A stretch of DNA of 64,000 bases from Jiangella alba. GTDB lineage: Bacteria > Actinomycetota > Actinomycetes > Jiangellales > Jiangellaceae. The stretch spans positions 3,509,722 to 3,573,721 of the forward strand of contig NZ_FNUC01000004.1 in the NCBI RefSeq assembly GCF_900106035.1. The letters are read 5' to 3'. Made by a program: the position numbers and the translations under genes. Positions 8,048-16,017 of the stretch are shown piece by piece. The notes under the pieces are model-generated. The model did no database searches. It was not told the origin of the DNA and saw nothing but the letters and a program-made list of their open reading frames with translations. Within the stretch, counting starts at the first letter, position 1, and each line of letters opens with the position of its first letter.

Positions 8048-8614
8048 TCAGAGCTGCCAGCCGCCGGAGAGGGCGACGAGGCCGGCGTCGCCATGGGGGT
8101 TGTAGCGGGCGACCACGCCGAGGTCGAGATCGTCGAGCTGGATGGGCACGCGGTCGGCCCGCACCCACTCGGTGCCGCTCGCGGCTGCGGCGTCGGCCTC
8201 GAACCGGGCAACGGCCTCGGCCGGGAGCGCGAGTTGTTCGAGCACGGACCCGAGGAGGTCCACGGTCTCGTCCAGCGGTCTCGTGCCGGTCTTGACGTCG
8301 ATGCTCACGGTGTCGTCGGTCGCGCGGAACGCGAGGTACCGGGCGGGCAGGCGCAGTTCGACGCCGTCGGGCAGCTGGAGCAGGACGGGTCGCTCGGGCC
8401 GTGTCTCGTAGACCGCGGTCTCGTCACCGACGATGCCGACGTCCTCGGGTGCGGGTGTGGTGCGCAGGTCCCAGACCTCGGTGCCGTCGGAGTCGGTGGC
8501 CGCCGGCGGCAGCGCGGCGTCGTCGTCACCCCGGGTGATCGAGACGTCGTCGCAACCGCTCAGCGGCAGCACGAGCGTGAGCAGTGCGGCGCCGACGACC
8601 GCAACGCGCCTCAT
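8048..8614 (-). CDS. Lipoprotein of unknown function
   Basis: The 188-residue product begins MRRVAVVGAAL and has a lipobox ending LPLSGC, so it should be anchored on the outer face of the membrane. A longer frame upstream to 8677 would bury the signal and is rejected. After the Cys come an acidic, Ala/Pro-rich linker and a compact domain of about 140 residues. That domain contains a beta-rich half (VLLQLPDGVELRLPARYLAF) and a helical half. I do not recognise a family. It is convergent with the SMR gene and divergent from the AraC/DinB gene, so it is transcribed alone. Confidence 0.7.
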   Translation of the reverse strand: MRRVAVVGAALLTLVLPLSGCDDVSITRGDDDAALPPAATDSDGTEVWDLRTTPAPEDVGIVGDETAVYETRPERPVLLQLPDGVELRLPARYLAFRATDDTVSIDVKTGTRPLDETVDLLGSVLEQLALPAEAVARFEADAAAASGTEWVRADRVPIQLDDLDLGVVARYNPHGDAGLVALSGGWQL

Positions 8615-8722
8615 GGGGCGTCCTCGATGCCATGGATCATCGTCCGGCCAGTCTGCCCGATCCGCTCGGATCCGCAATCGCGATCAGGCGCGACCGCTGG
8701 GCGAACCGCCAGAATCGGTCGC

Positions 8723-9718
8723 ATGGACGACGTCAGACCGGACCGGCTGCGCGGGTTGCTCGACACCATCCTGACGCTGCTCGACGAGCACCTGGAAGGA
8801 TCCGAGGTGGCCGGCCGCGCCTTCCTGAGCCGGTTCCATTTCGACCGGCTGGTGGCGAGCGGGCTGGGCGAGACGCCGGGCGCGTTCCGTCGCCGGCTGC
8901 TGCTGGAGCGGTCGGCGTGGCAGTTGTCCCACGGTGCGACGGTCACCGAAGCCGGGATGCGTGCGGGCTACGGCTTCTCCGAAGCGTTCTCACGGGCCTT
9001 CAGCCGTGCGTACGGCGTGCCGCCCGGACGGTTCCCCGCCGAGGGGCGCGACTTCCGGCTGGTCGCGCCGAACGGCATCCATTTCCACGGCCCCGGCGGG
9101 CTGTGGCTGTCCCAGCCCGGCGGCTCCGAAGGGACGACGACCGCCATGGACCTGACCGACCGCCTGGTGGAGCACGACCACTGGCTGACCGGCCGGCTGC
9201 TCGAACGGGCCGCCGAACTGCCCGGCGACCAGCTCGACGTCGAGGTCCGCCCGCGCCACCAGGTGCTGGACTTCGACGGCCCGGAGACCACCGTGCGGGC
9301 GATGCTCGATCGCCTGGTGTGGACGAAGGAGGTCTGGTGCGCGGCGATCGAGGGCCGCGAGCTGCCGGACGGGACGGACCGGTCGGTCGCCGGGCTCCGG
9401 ACCCGCTGGGGGAGTGCCGGCGCGCAGTGGCTGCGCCTGGTCCGGCGGATCCGCGACCACGACGAGTGGAACGACGGCTTCGTGGACGCCCCGTGCGATC
9501 CGCCGCAGAGCTTCAGCCTGGGCGGAGTGGTCGCGCACGTGGTGACGTTCTCCGCGCACCGCCGCGAGGTGCTGGGCGCGGCGCTGGCCGAGCTGGGCGT
9601 CGCCGGGCTGGACCCGGGCTGCCCGATCGAGTGGGAACGTGGCCGCGCGACCGAGCGCGCCCATCCGCCGGGCCGGCTGCGCGGCACCGCCGGCCCCGAA
9701 CCGAGGAGATCGCGATGA
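8723..9718 (+). CDS. Two-domain protein: AraC-type HTH fused to a DinB-like domain
   Basis: This 331-residue protein has an AraC-type double HTH at about residues 30-105 (GAFRRRLLLERSAWQL, then GYGFSEAFSRAFSRAYGVPPGRF, seen in part). From about residue 145 a four-helix DinB/maleylpyruvate-isomerase-like domain follows (TDRLVEHDHWLTGRLLERA, His-rich helix start). In the DinB superfamily such helices bind a metal and often a low-molecular-weight thiol. Fusion to AraC makes a regulator that may sense through that domain. Its stop codon overlaps the start of the next gene (ATGA), so the two are translationally coupled. Target genes are not indicated by any visible operator. Confidence 0.8.
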   Translation: MDDVRPDRLRGLLDTILTLLDEHLEGSEVAGRAFLSRFHFDRLVASGLGETPGAFRRRLLLERSAWQLSHGATVTEAGMRAGYGFSEAFSRAFSRAYGVPPGRFPAEGRDFRLVAPNGIHFHGPGGLWLSQPGGSEGTTTAMDLTDRLVEHDHWLTGRLLERAAELPGDQLDVEVRPRHQVLDFDGPETTVRAMLDRLVWTKEVWCAAIEGRELPDGTDRSVAGLRTRWGSAGAQWLRLVRRIRDHDEWNDGFVDAPCDPPQSFSLGGVVAHVVTFSAHRREVLGAALAELGVAGLDPGCPIEWERGRATERAHPPGRLRGTAGPEPRRSR

Positions 9719-10107
9719 GCACACCCGAACAGGCGGTCGACGCGTGGTGGCAGGCCATGCAGGACCGCGACGCCGACACCCTGACCGCGCTGACGCTGCC
9801 CGACTACATCGCCTCCGGCGGGCCGGACGGCCGCTCGATCGGCCGCGACGCGCTGCTGGCCGAGGCGGCCGCGTTCTTCACGACCGCCCAGGTCGACGAC
9901 TGGACCGTCAGCGAGCTGGTCAGCCGGACGCACGGACCGGTCGCGGTGTGCTCGTACGCGTGGTCCGAGCACGGCACCGTCGGCGGGCAGCCCTTCGCGC
10001 TGTCCGGGCTGGCCACCGACGTGCTGGTCCTGGACGACGGTGCGTGGCGGCACCAGGCGCACCACGTCAGCCTCGTTCACCGTCCGGGCCCGGACGGCGC
10101 CCCGTGA
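9715..10107 (+). CDS. NTF2-like/SnoaL-like protein
   Basis: A 130-residue cone-fold protein. An N-terminal helix with paired aromatics (VDAWWQAMQDRD) is followed by the curved sheet typical of DUF4440/SnoaL-like proteins, ending in W-R-H-Q-A-H-H. Such proteins bind small hydrophobic ligands or act as small isomerases or hydrolases, and often pair with regulators. It overlaps the AraC/DinB gene by four bases and is preceded by GAGGAG, so it is the second gene of that operon. No catalytic residues can be assigned with certainty. Confidence 0.75.
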   Translation: MSTPEQAVDAWWQAMQDRDADTLTALTLPDYIASGGPDGRSIGRDALLAEAAAFFTTAQVDDWTVSELVSRTHGPVAVCSYAWSEHGTVGGQPFALSGLATDVLVLDDGAWRHQAHHVSLVHRPGPDGAP

Positions 10108-10119
10108 AAAAGTGTGCCG

Positions 10120-10740
10120 ATGGACGACGCCGAGGGCAGGTTCCAGGTCGCGGTGGCCTTGCTGGGGCAGGGCGATCGCGAGGCGGCGCACGGCGCGTTG
10201 CTGGCCTGCGTGGCCGGTGACGACCCCGAGTGGTCGCCGCGCGCCTCGGCCCTCGTCACGCTGGGCGTGATACGCGCCCGGCAGGGTGACGTCGCGGCGG
10301 CCGAGAAGGCGTGCCGCGACGTGATCGCGTAGGACACCGACCTCGCGGCCACCGGCAACGCCTGGTTCAACCTCGGCGCGAGCCGGCAGCAGCTCGGCGA
10401 CGTCGACGCCGCGGTCGGCGCGTTCGAGCGCGCCGTCGCCACCCGGCGGGAGCCGTTCGCGGCGCAGGCCGGCGTCAACCTCGGCTACCTGCTGTTCACC
10501 GAGCTCGGCGACGCCGAGGGCGCGCGGGCCGCGTTCGAGGCGGTGATCGCCGGCGGCGACGCCGAGCAGTCCGAGCTCGCGCGGCGGGACCTGGTCGTGA
10601 TGTCCGAGGCCGATCCGGTGGGTCCTTCGGTCGTGGATGAGCCCGTCGATCTCGCGGCGGGTACGGACGCGGCGGCGGGCGCGACGGCGTCGCGGCGGTG
10701 GCGCTTCTTCGGTCGTTCCCGGCGCGACCGGGGCGAGTGA
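10120..10740 (+). pseudogene. TPR protein gene interrupted by an in-frame TAG
   Basis: The frame from the ATG at 10120 (or GTG at 10114) encodes TPR-like helices rich in small residues (FQVAVALLGQGDREAAHGALL; ALVTLGVIRARQGDVAAAEKA). It then meets TAG at 10330-10332. The same frame continues without shift as DTDLAATGNAWFNLG and AFERAVATRREP, plainly further TPR repeats. It ends in a basic tail, RRWRFFGRSRRDRGE. A single base change would restore a protein of about 206 residues. It is therefore a recent nonsense mutation, a sequencing error or, less likely, two separately translated halves. The 3' end is tandemly repeated downstream. Confidence 0.8.
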
Positions 10741-11098
10741 GCGGGTGGTCGGTGCTCGCGCGGCGGGACCTGGTCGCGGTGTCCGAGGCCGATCCGGTGG
10801 GTCCTTCGGTCGTGGATGAGCCCGTCGATCTCGCCGCGGGCACCGACGCGGCGGCGGGCGCGACGGCGTCGCGGCGGTGGCGCTTCTTCGGCCGTTCCCG
10901 GCGCGACCGGGGCGAGTGAGCGGGTCGTCCGTGCTCGCGCGGCGGGACCTGGTCGCGATGTCCGAGGCCGATCCGGTGGGTCCGTCGGTGGTGGATGAGC
11001 ACGTCGATCTCGCCGCCGGTACCGACGCGGCGGCGGGCACGACGGCGTCGCGGCGGTGGCGCTTCTTCGGCCGTTCCCGGCGGGACCGCGAGGCGTGA
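10576..11098 (+). repeat. Three tandem copies of a 179-bp unit derived from the TPR gene 3' end
   Basis: The unit begins CTCGCGCGGCGGGACCTGGT at 10576, 10755 and 10934, so the period is exactly 179 bp. Each copy encodes the tail LARRDLV..SEADPVGPSVVDE through RRWRFFGRSRRDR and its own stop codon. Because 179 is not a multiple of three, the frame shifts from copy to copy, and no continuous protein spans them. The copies differ at scattered positions, many of them third-codon changes. The third copy ends DREA rather than DRGE. Confidence 0.9.
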
Positions 11099-11246
11099 CC
11101 CCCTAGCTCGGACGACTATTGCGCTCGCGCGCCGCAACATCATATGCTCTCGATTGAGAAGATGTTTTCGGTATTTCGAAACATCAATCTCTCCGCGTTC
11201 GCCAAGCGTGTCGTTGCCGGTATTCGTGCCTCGCAAGGAGCTGCTG
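11099..11246 (+). promoter_or_regulatory. AT-richer leader of the six-hairpin protein gene with an inverted repeat
   Basis: This gap is markedly lower in GC than its surroundings. It contains GATGTTT (11161-11167) and AAACATC (11179-11185), perfect 7-bp arms around 11 bp. Immediately upstream is a small TCTC-GATT-GAGA hairpin. The repeat could be an operator or an mRNA structure for the secreted-protein operon. No matching regulator gene is adjacent. Confidence 0.45.
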
Positions 11247-13718
11247 ATGTCGAACCTGTCCCGTCGGGGATTCCTGCAGATGAGCAGTGCGGCCGTCGGC
11301 GGCACGGTGGTCGGCGGCCCGGTGCTCGCCGCCGCGCCCGCTATCGCCGCCGCGCCCGCCGCGCCCGCCGCGACGCCGGCGGCGAGCCGGCCGGGAGTGG
11401 AGCCCGACGCCGCCGCGGCCGCGACCTGGTGGCCGCCGCAGCGTCAGGTCTGGACGCCGATCGGCTGGAAGGGCCACCTGTTCCGGTTCAACGTGTTCTA
11501 CAACGGCCTCCTCATGTGCGAGCCGGGACCGGCCTGGATGACCAAGGACAACGTCGCGGGCTACCAGGGGCGGGGCATGCAGCTGCAGTTCCTGCCGCCG
11601 GACTTCCACGGCAACGTCGCCAGCCCGCCCACCCACCGCCGGTACCTGTGGCAGGACGACCTCGGCATCGGCGAGCAGCGGTGGAACGGCGACGCGGCCG
11701 CACCGGTGCTGGAGACGTACTGGCGGCTGCCGCAGGGCGTCGTCGTCCGGCAGTCGGTCTTCGGCAGCATCAGGGGCGGCGGCGACTACCAGCAGGAGAG
11801 CGACCCGCTGTACGCCTGGGTCCGGCTCGAGGTGGTGCACGTCGACGAGGTGCGCGCGCCGCAGACGCTCCCGTTCGTGGTGCGGATGGCCCGCCGGCAC
11901 CTGCAGTTCCGGGACGGCTACGCCGACGAGAACGGCGTGACCCTCGAGTACGAGCCGGAGAACGCCGCGATGCCGGGCCGGATGCGCGTCGCTCCCGGGT
12001 TCGGCGTCGGGCCGAACCGGTCGGTGCAGGTCGAACACCTCGACGGCACGGTCCGGATGGGCACCGTCCCGCTGCCGGCCGACCGGGTCGTCTTCACCGA
12101 GACCGCCACGCCCCGGGTGTACGACCTGACGCTCACCCTCGACGTGCAGCCGGGCGCGCGGGCCGATCTGCTGGTCGCGATGCTGCCGCAGAGCCGCACG
12201 GAGTTCCGCCGGGAGCTCGCGCTCGGGTGGGACGGCGCGCTGGCGCAGGCCGAGGCGTACTGGACGTCGACGGCCGACGCGGCGGGCGCGACGATCCACA
12301 CCCCGGAGCGTTCCGTCAACGAGGCGCTGCGGCGCTTCGTCGAACTGACCGAGATCGTCGGCGAGACCAGCCCGGAGAGCGGCAAGCGGACCTTCCTCAC
12401 CGGCTCGTTCGGGTACGACGTGCTCTGGGCGACGCCGACGTCGATGGTCCATCACATGCTGCTGGACCCGCTCGGCCAGCACCAGATCTCCCGCCGTCAC
12501 CTGCAGATCTACCGGGACACCCAGGGCACCCGGATCGCGCCCGGCCAGGCGTACCAGGACCACGGCCTGCATCCGGGGTATCTCGGGTCGCCCTCGCACC
12601 TGCAGGCGTTCGACTGGCTCTCCGATCACGGCGCGATCCTGCAGAACATCGCCTACCACGCGCTGATGACCGGCGATCAGGACTTCATCGACGAGTGGAT
12701 CGACATCGTGGTGAAGGCGTGCGAGTTCATCCGCGACGCCTGCGAGACGATCCCGCACGACGGCGTCCAGGGCCTGATGCCGGCCGCCCACTCCAGCGAC
12801 GAGCTGCTCGACACCCAGGCCACCTGGTCGCTCGGCTGGAACTACAAGGGGCTGGCGACGGCGGTCAAGCTGCTCAAGCGCGTGGGGCACCCACGGGCGG
12901 ACGAGTTCGACGCGGCGAGGGAGCGGTTCCGCACCGCCATGGTCGACGCGTACCGGGAGCTCGCGCGGAACGCCGCCACCTGGACCCACCCCGACGGCTC
13001 GACCCAGCCGGTGCCGGTGGCCGACTACACCGACCGGCCGTTCCACATCTTCCAGGACGCGTTCCTCCTGGACATCGGCCCGTTGTTCTTCGTCTGGGCC
13101 GGGGTGTTCCCGGCGGACGACCCGCTGATGACGTCGCACCTGGACTACTTCCGGGCCGGCCCGAACGCGGAGCTCTGGGACGTCCGCTCCAATCCCATCC
13201 ACCGGGCCTGGCTCATCCGCGAGGTGTCGACCTGCGAGCCCTGCTACAGCTGGAACGTCTCGCACGCCTGGCAGGCCGGTGACCGCGACCGCTATCTCGA
13301 GGGCGTGTACAGCCTGCTGAACGCCGGCGTCTCGCCGCAGACGTTCATCTCCAACGAGCACCGGCACGGCATGTCCGGCAACCTGTCGACGTCGGCCCTG
13401 ATCGTCTGGCATCTGCTCAAGGCCGTGATCGACGCCGAGCTGACTGACGGGCAGCTCCACCTGCTCCGGCTGTGCCCGGTGAGCTGGCTGTCCGAGACGG
13501 AGCAGACGGTGTTCGAGCGGGTGGCGACCGAGCACGGCCCGGTCGACCTGCGGTTCGAGCTCGCCGACGGCGGGGCCCGCCTCGACGTCGAGTTCGAGGG
13601 GCGCTGGCACGCCGACGCCCCCGAGGTCCTGCTGCACGTACCTCCGCTGGACGGGCTGCGAACCGTCCGCATCAACGGCGACGACGTGCCCGCCGCCGAT
13701 TCGCCGATCGCGCTGTAG
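11247..13718 (+). CDS. Tat-secreted six-hairpin glycosidase-like protein
   Basis: This 823-residue protein starts MSNLSRRGFLQMSSAAVGG, a clear Tat signal with cleavage near AAAPA. An N-terminal beta-rich domain covers about residues 60-350. A long helical region follows (about 355-740), with repeated aromatic and acidic patches such as GSFGYDVLWATPTS, HHMLLDPLGQHQISRRHL and GWNYKGLATAVKLLKR. The C-terminus is a short beta domain. This is the layout of (alpha/alpha)6 six-hairpin glycosidases. I cannot assign a GH family or the catalytic acids with confidence. AAGGAG precedes the ATG. The next two genes on the strand also encode secreted proteins, suggesting a glycan-degradation operon. Confidence 0.72.
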   Translation: MSNLSRRGFLQMSSAAVGGTVVGGPVLAAAPAIAAAPAAPAATPAASRPGVEPDAAAAATWWPPQRQVWTPIGWKGHLFRFNVFYNGLLMCEPGPAWMTKDNVAGYQGRGMQLQFLPPDFHGNVASPPTHRRYLWQDDLGIGEQRWNGDAAAPVLETYWRLPQGVVVRQSVFGSIRGGGDYQQESDPLYAWVRLEVVHVDEVRAPQTLPFVVRMARRHLQFRDGYADENGVTLEYEPENAAMPGRMRVAPGFGVGPNRSVQVEHLDGTVRMGTVPLPADRVVFTETATPRVYDLTLTLDVQPGARADLLVAMLPQSRTEFRRELALGWDGALAQAEAYWTSTADAAGATIHTPERSVNEALRRFVELTEIVGETSPESGKRTFLTGSFGYDVLWATPTSMVHHMLLDPLGQHQISRRHLQIYRDTQGTRIAPGQAYQDHGLHPGYLGSPSHLQAFDWLSDHGAILQNIAYHALMTGDQDFIDEWIDIVVKACEFIRDACETIPHDGVQGLMPAAHSSDELLDTQATWSLGWNYKGLATAVKLLKRVGHPRADEFDAARERFRTAMVDAYRELARNAATWTHPDGSTQPVPVADYTDRPFHIFQDAFLLDIGPLFFVWAGVFPADDPLMTSHLDYFRAGPNAELWDVRSNPIHRAWLIREVSTCEPCYSWNVSHAWQAGDRDRYLEGVYSLLNAGVSPQTFISNEHRHGMSGNLSTSALIVWHLLKAVIDAELTDGQLHLLRLCPVSWLSETEQTVFERVATEHGPVDLRFELADGGARLDVEFEGRWHADAPEVLLHVPPLDGLRTVRINGDDVPAADSPIAL

Positions 13719-13743
13719 ACCACAACTCACACGGAGGGTGTTC

Positions 13744-15987
13744 ATGCCTGGTAGAACCCCGCGCCTGCTCATCGCCGGCGCCATGTCCGTCCTGACCATG
13801 CCGCTGGTCGCGGCGGTCGCCTCGACGGCCGAGCCGATCGGCGTCGAACCCGGAGACCTCGTGCTCCGGACGGCGGACGGGCGACTGGTCCACTACTCGC
13901 ACGACGCGGCCGCCGGCACGCCGTGGCCGGAGACGAGCGGCGCCGCCTTGGGCACCGGCTGGGGTGGCGCCGACTCGCTCGCCGTCGCCGACGTGAACCT
14001 CGACGGCGAGCCCGACCTGTTCGACCGCATCGGTGACTCCGTCGGCTACCACCCGAATCGCGCCGGCCTCGAACCGGTCTGGGACCCGGGGGAGCGGGTC
14101 CTGGGCATGACCGGCTGGGCCGGCACGCCGCAGGTCGTCCTGGACGACTTCAACCGGGACGGCGGGCCCGACCTGATGGCCCGCCAGCCCGCGGGGAACC
14201 TGCGGATCTGGGAACACGACGGCAGCACCACCGGCAGCCCGTGGCTGACCCGGCCGGCGTACGACGTCGCCTACGGTCTTGACCGCGCCGACACGGTCGC
14301 GTTCGGCGAGGTCACCCGGGACGGCTTCCGTGACCTCGTGATCCGCGAGGAGGACGGCACCCTGTGGATCGTCCCGCACCCGGGCGAGAGCGCACAGCCG
14401 GCGGCCCGCTCGTCCGGCCGCGAGGTGCTCTGGGACCTCGACGAGCTGCGGGCGCGGGCCGCGGCCGGGACCAGCGGGCTGCGGGCGGCGAGCGCCGAGG
14501 CCGATCCGACCCTCCCGTACGAGCTGGGCTTCGCCTGGGCCGACTACGCGGCGCTGCGGGTGGCCGACGTCAACGGTGACGGCCTCGGCGACCTGCTCGC
14601 CCTCGACGACGACGGCGGGTTGTGGATCTACCCGCACAACGGTGCGACGGTGGGCCAGAAGCCGTGGACGACCCGCATCGACGCCGGGTCCTGGTGGGGA
14701 CGCGACAGCCTGCTCGCCGTCACCGACGCGCCGGTCACGCAGGCGCCTCCGGACCCGCCCGACCCCCAGCCCGAGCCCGACCCGGAACCCGTGCGCACGG
14801 GTGACGCCGTCGCGCTGGACCGGGACGGCCGGCTGTGGCGGCTCTGGCACACCGGCGACCGGGACCGCCCGTGGACGCGCTCGGCGGCGAACGTCGTCGG
14901 CTCGGACTGGAGCGGCGCCGACGTGTTCGCCCTCGACGACGTCGACCTCGACGGCCGGATCGACCTGTTCTTCCGCGACCCGGCCGGCACCGGCAGCGTC
15001 TGGTACCACCCGCATCAGGGCGTCGCGGCGGCGCCGTGGGACATCAACGTCAAGATCTTCGGGATGAGCGGCTGGAACAACGCCGCCGCGGTGCTGCTCG
15101 AGGACGTCGACCGGGACGACCGGCCGGACCTGCTGTCGCGGATGCCGGACGGCAACCTGCGGGTCTGGTTCCACGACGGGCAGAGCGCCGCCAGCCCGTG
15201 GCTGTCGGGCGCCTGGACCGACGTCGCCCTCGGCCTGCAGACCACCGACCTCGTGCGGTGGGCCGAGATGACCGGCGACGACGCGCGCGACCTCGTCATC
15301 CGGGAGGCCGACGGCTCGGTGTGGGTGCTGCCCAACCCGGGCGCGGACATCGCGCCGGGCAGCGCGCCGGTCTGGACCTGGGACCTGGCCGCGGCCCGCG
15401 CCGCCGCGGACCCGTCCGACCCCACGCTGCCGTACGAGCTCGGTTCCGCCTGGGCCGACGCCGGGACGCTGGACGTGCAGGACGCGGACGGCGACGGCCG
15501 GTCCGACCTGCTGGCGGTCGGCGCCGACGGCGGCCTGACGATCTACTACCACGACGGCTCGCCGTCCGGTCGGAACCCGTGGACCACCCCCACCGCCGCC
15601 GGCGGCCGGTGGGACGACTACGAGCTGATCGGCTTCAGCTCGCTCCCCGCCGACACCGATCCCGAGCCGGAGCCGTCCGGTCGCGTCCAGTACGACCCGG
15701 TCGGGACGAACACCGTGCAGGTGATCACCGCCTCCGGCTTCCGGCCCGGTGAGCGGGTGACGCACCTCTTCCAGGGGCGGCCGCAGAACGCCGTCCTGGC
15801 GAACCCGGCCGGGGAGGTCGTGTTCGCCGTCAAGGCTCCGCCTCGCGGCGGCGAGTACGAGTCCGAGCTCGTCGCCGAGTCCGGCGCGGCGCTGCGACTG
15901 ACGTTCCAGGTCGTCAAGGGCGCACCGGGTGGTGACGCGGCGGACCTCGTTGCGTGGCGCGAGGAGTGGTCCCCGCAACGACCCTGA
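13744..15987 (+). CDS. Secreted FG-GAP/VCBS repeat protein
   Basis: The 747-residue protein has a Sec-type signal (about residues 1-30). Two similar halves (about 35-330 and 355-640) are joined by a Pro/Asp/Glu linker. Each half carries calcium-binding FG-GAP type motifs: DVNLDGEPDLF, DFNRDGGPDLM and DVNGDGLGDLL in the first, and DVDLDGRIDLF, DVDRDDRPDLL and DADGDGRSDLL in the second. Each is followed by W-x-x-P/H-H strands of a beta-propeller blade. A C-terminal beta domain of about 90 residues follows. No catalytic site is seen, so it is probably a carbohydrate or matrix-binding protein. It begins 25 bases after the previous gene with GGAGGG upstream. Confidence 0.83.
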   Translation: MPGRTPRLLIAGAMSVLTMPLVAAVASTAEPIGVEPGDLVLRTADGRLVHYSHDAAAGTPWPETSGAALGTGWGGADSLAVADVNLDGEPDLFDRIGDSVGYHPNRAGLEPVWDPGERVLGMTGWAGTPQVVLDDFNRDGGPDLMARQPAGNLRIWEHDGSTTGSPWLTRPAYDVAYGLDRADTVAFGEVTRDGFRDLVIREEDGTLWIVPHPGESAQPAARSSGREVLWDLDELRARAAAGTSGLRAASAEADPTLPYELGFAWADYAALRVADVNGDGLGDLLALDDDGGLWIYPHNGATVGQKPWTTRIDAGSWWGRDSLLAVTDAPVTQAPPDPPDPQPEPDPEPVRTGDAVALDRDGRLWRLWHTGDRDRPWTRSAANVVGSDWSGADVFALDDVDLDGRIDLFFRDPAGTGSVWYHPHQGVAAAPWDINVKIFGMSGWNNAAAVLLEDVDRDDRPDLLSRMPDGNLRVWFHDGQSAASPWLSGAWTDVALGLQTTDLVRWAEMTGDDARDLVIREADGSVWVLPNPGADIAPGSAPVWTWDLAAARAAADPSDPTLPYELGSAWADAGTLDVQDADGDGRSDLLAVGADGGLTIYYHDGSPSGRNPWTTPTAAGGRWDDYELIGFSSLPADTDPEPEPSGRVQYDPVGTNTVQVITASGFRPGERVTHLFQGRPQNAVLANPAGEVVFAVKAPPRGGEYESELVAESGAALRLTFQVVKGAPGGDAADLVAWREEWSPQRP

Positions 15988-16017
15988 CCCCCGTCCGCGC
16001 TATCCGAAGGAGTCGCG

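Noticed and set aside
10576-11098. Direct repeats considered as a CRISPR array
   Set aside because: The units are 179 bp, only three in number, adjacent without spacers, and derived from coding sequence.
11184-13799. Very long open frame (871 codons) on the minus strand
   Set aside because: It lies opposite the six-hairpin protein gene, which has a Tat signal, a ribosome site and normal composition. Long antisense frames are expected at this GC content.
13672-15978. Long minus-strand frame opposite the FG-GAP protein
   Set aside because: It is low-complexity, rich in Arg, Gly, Ala and Val, with no start signal or motif. The plus-strand protein has clear calcium-binding repeats.
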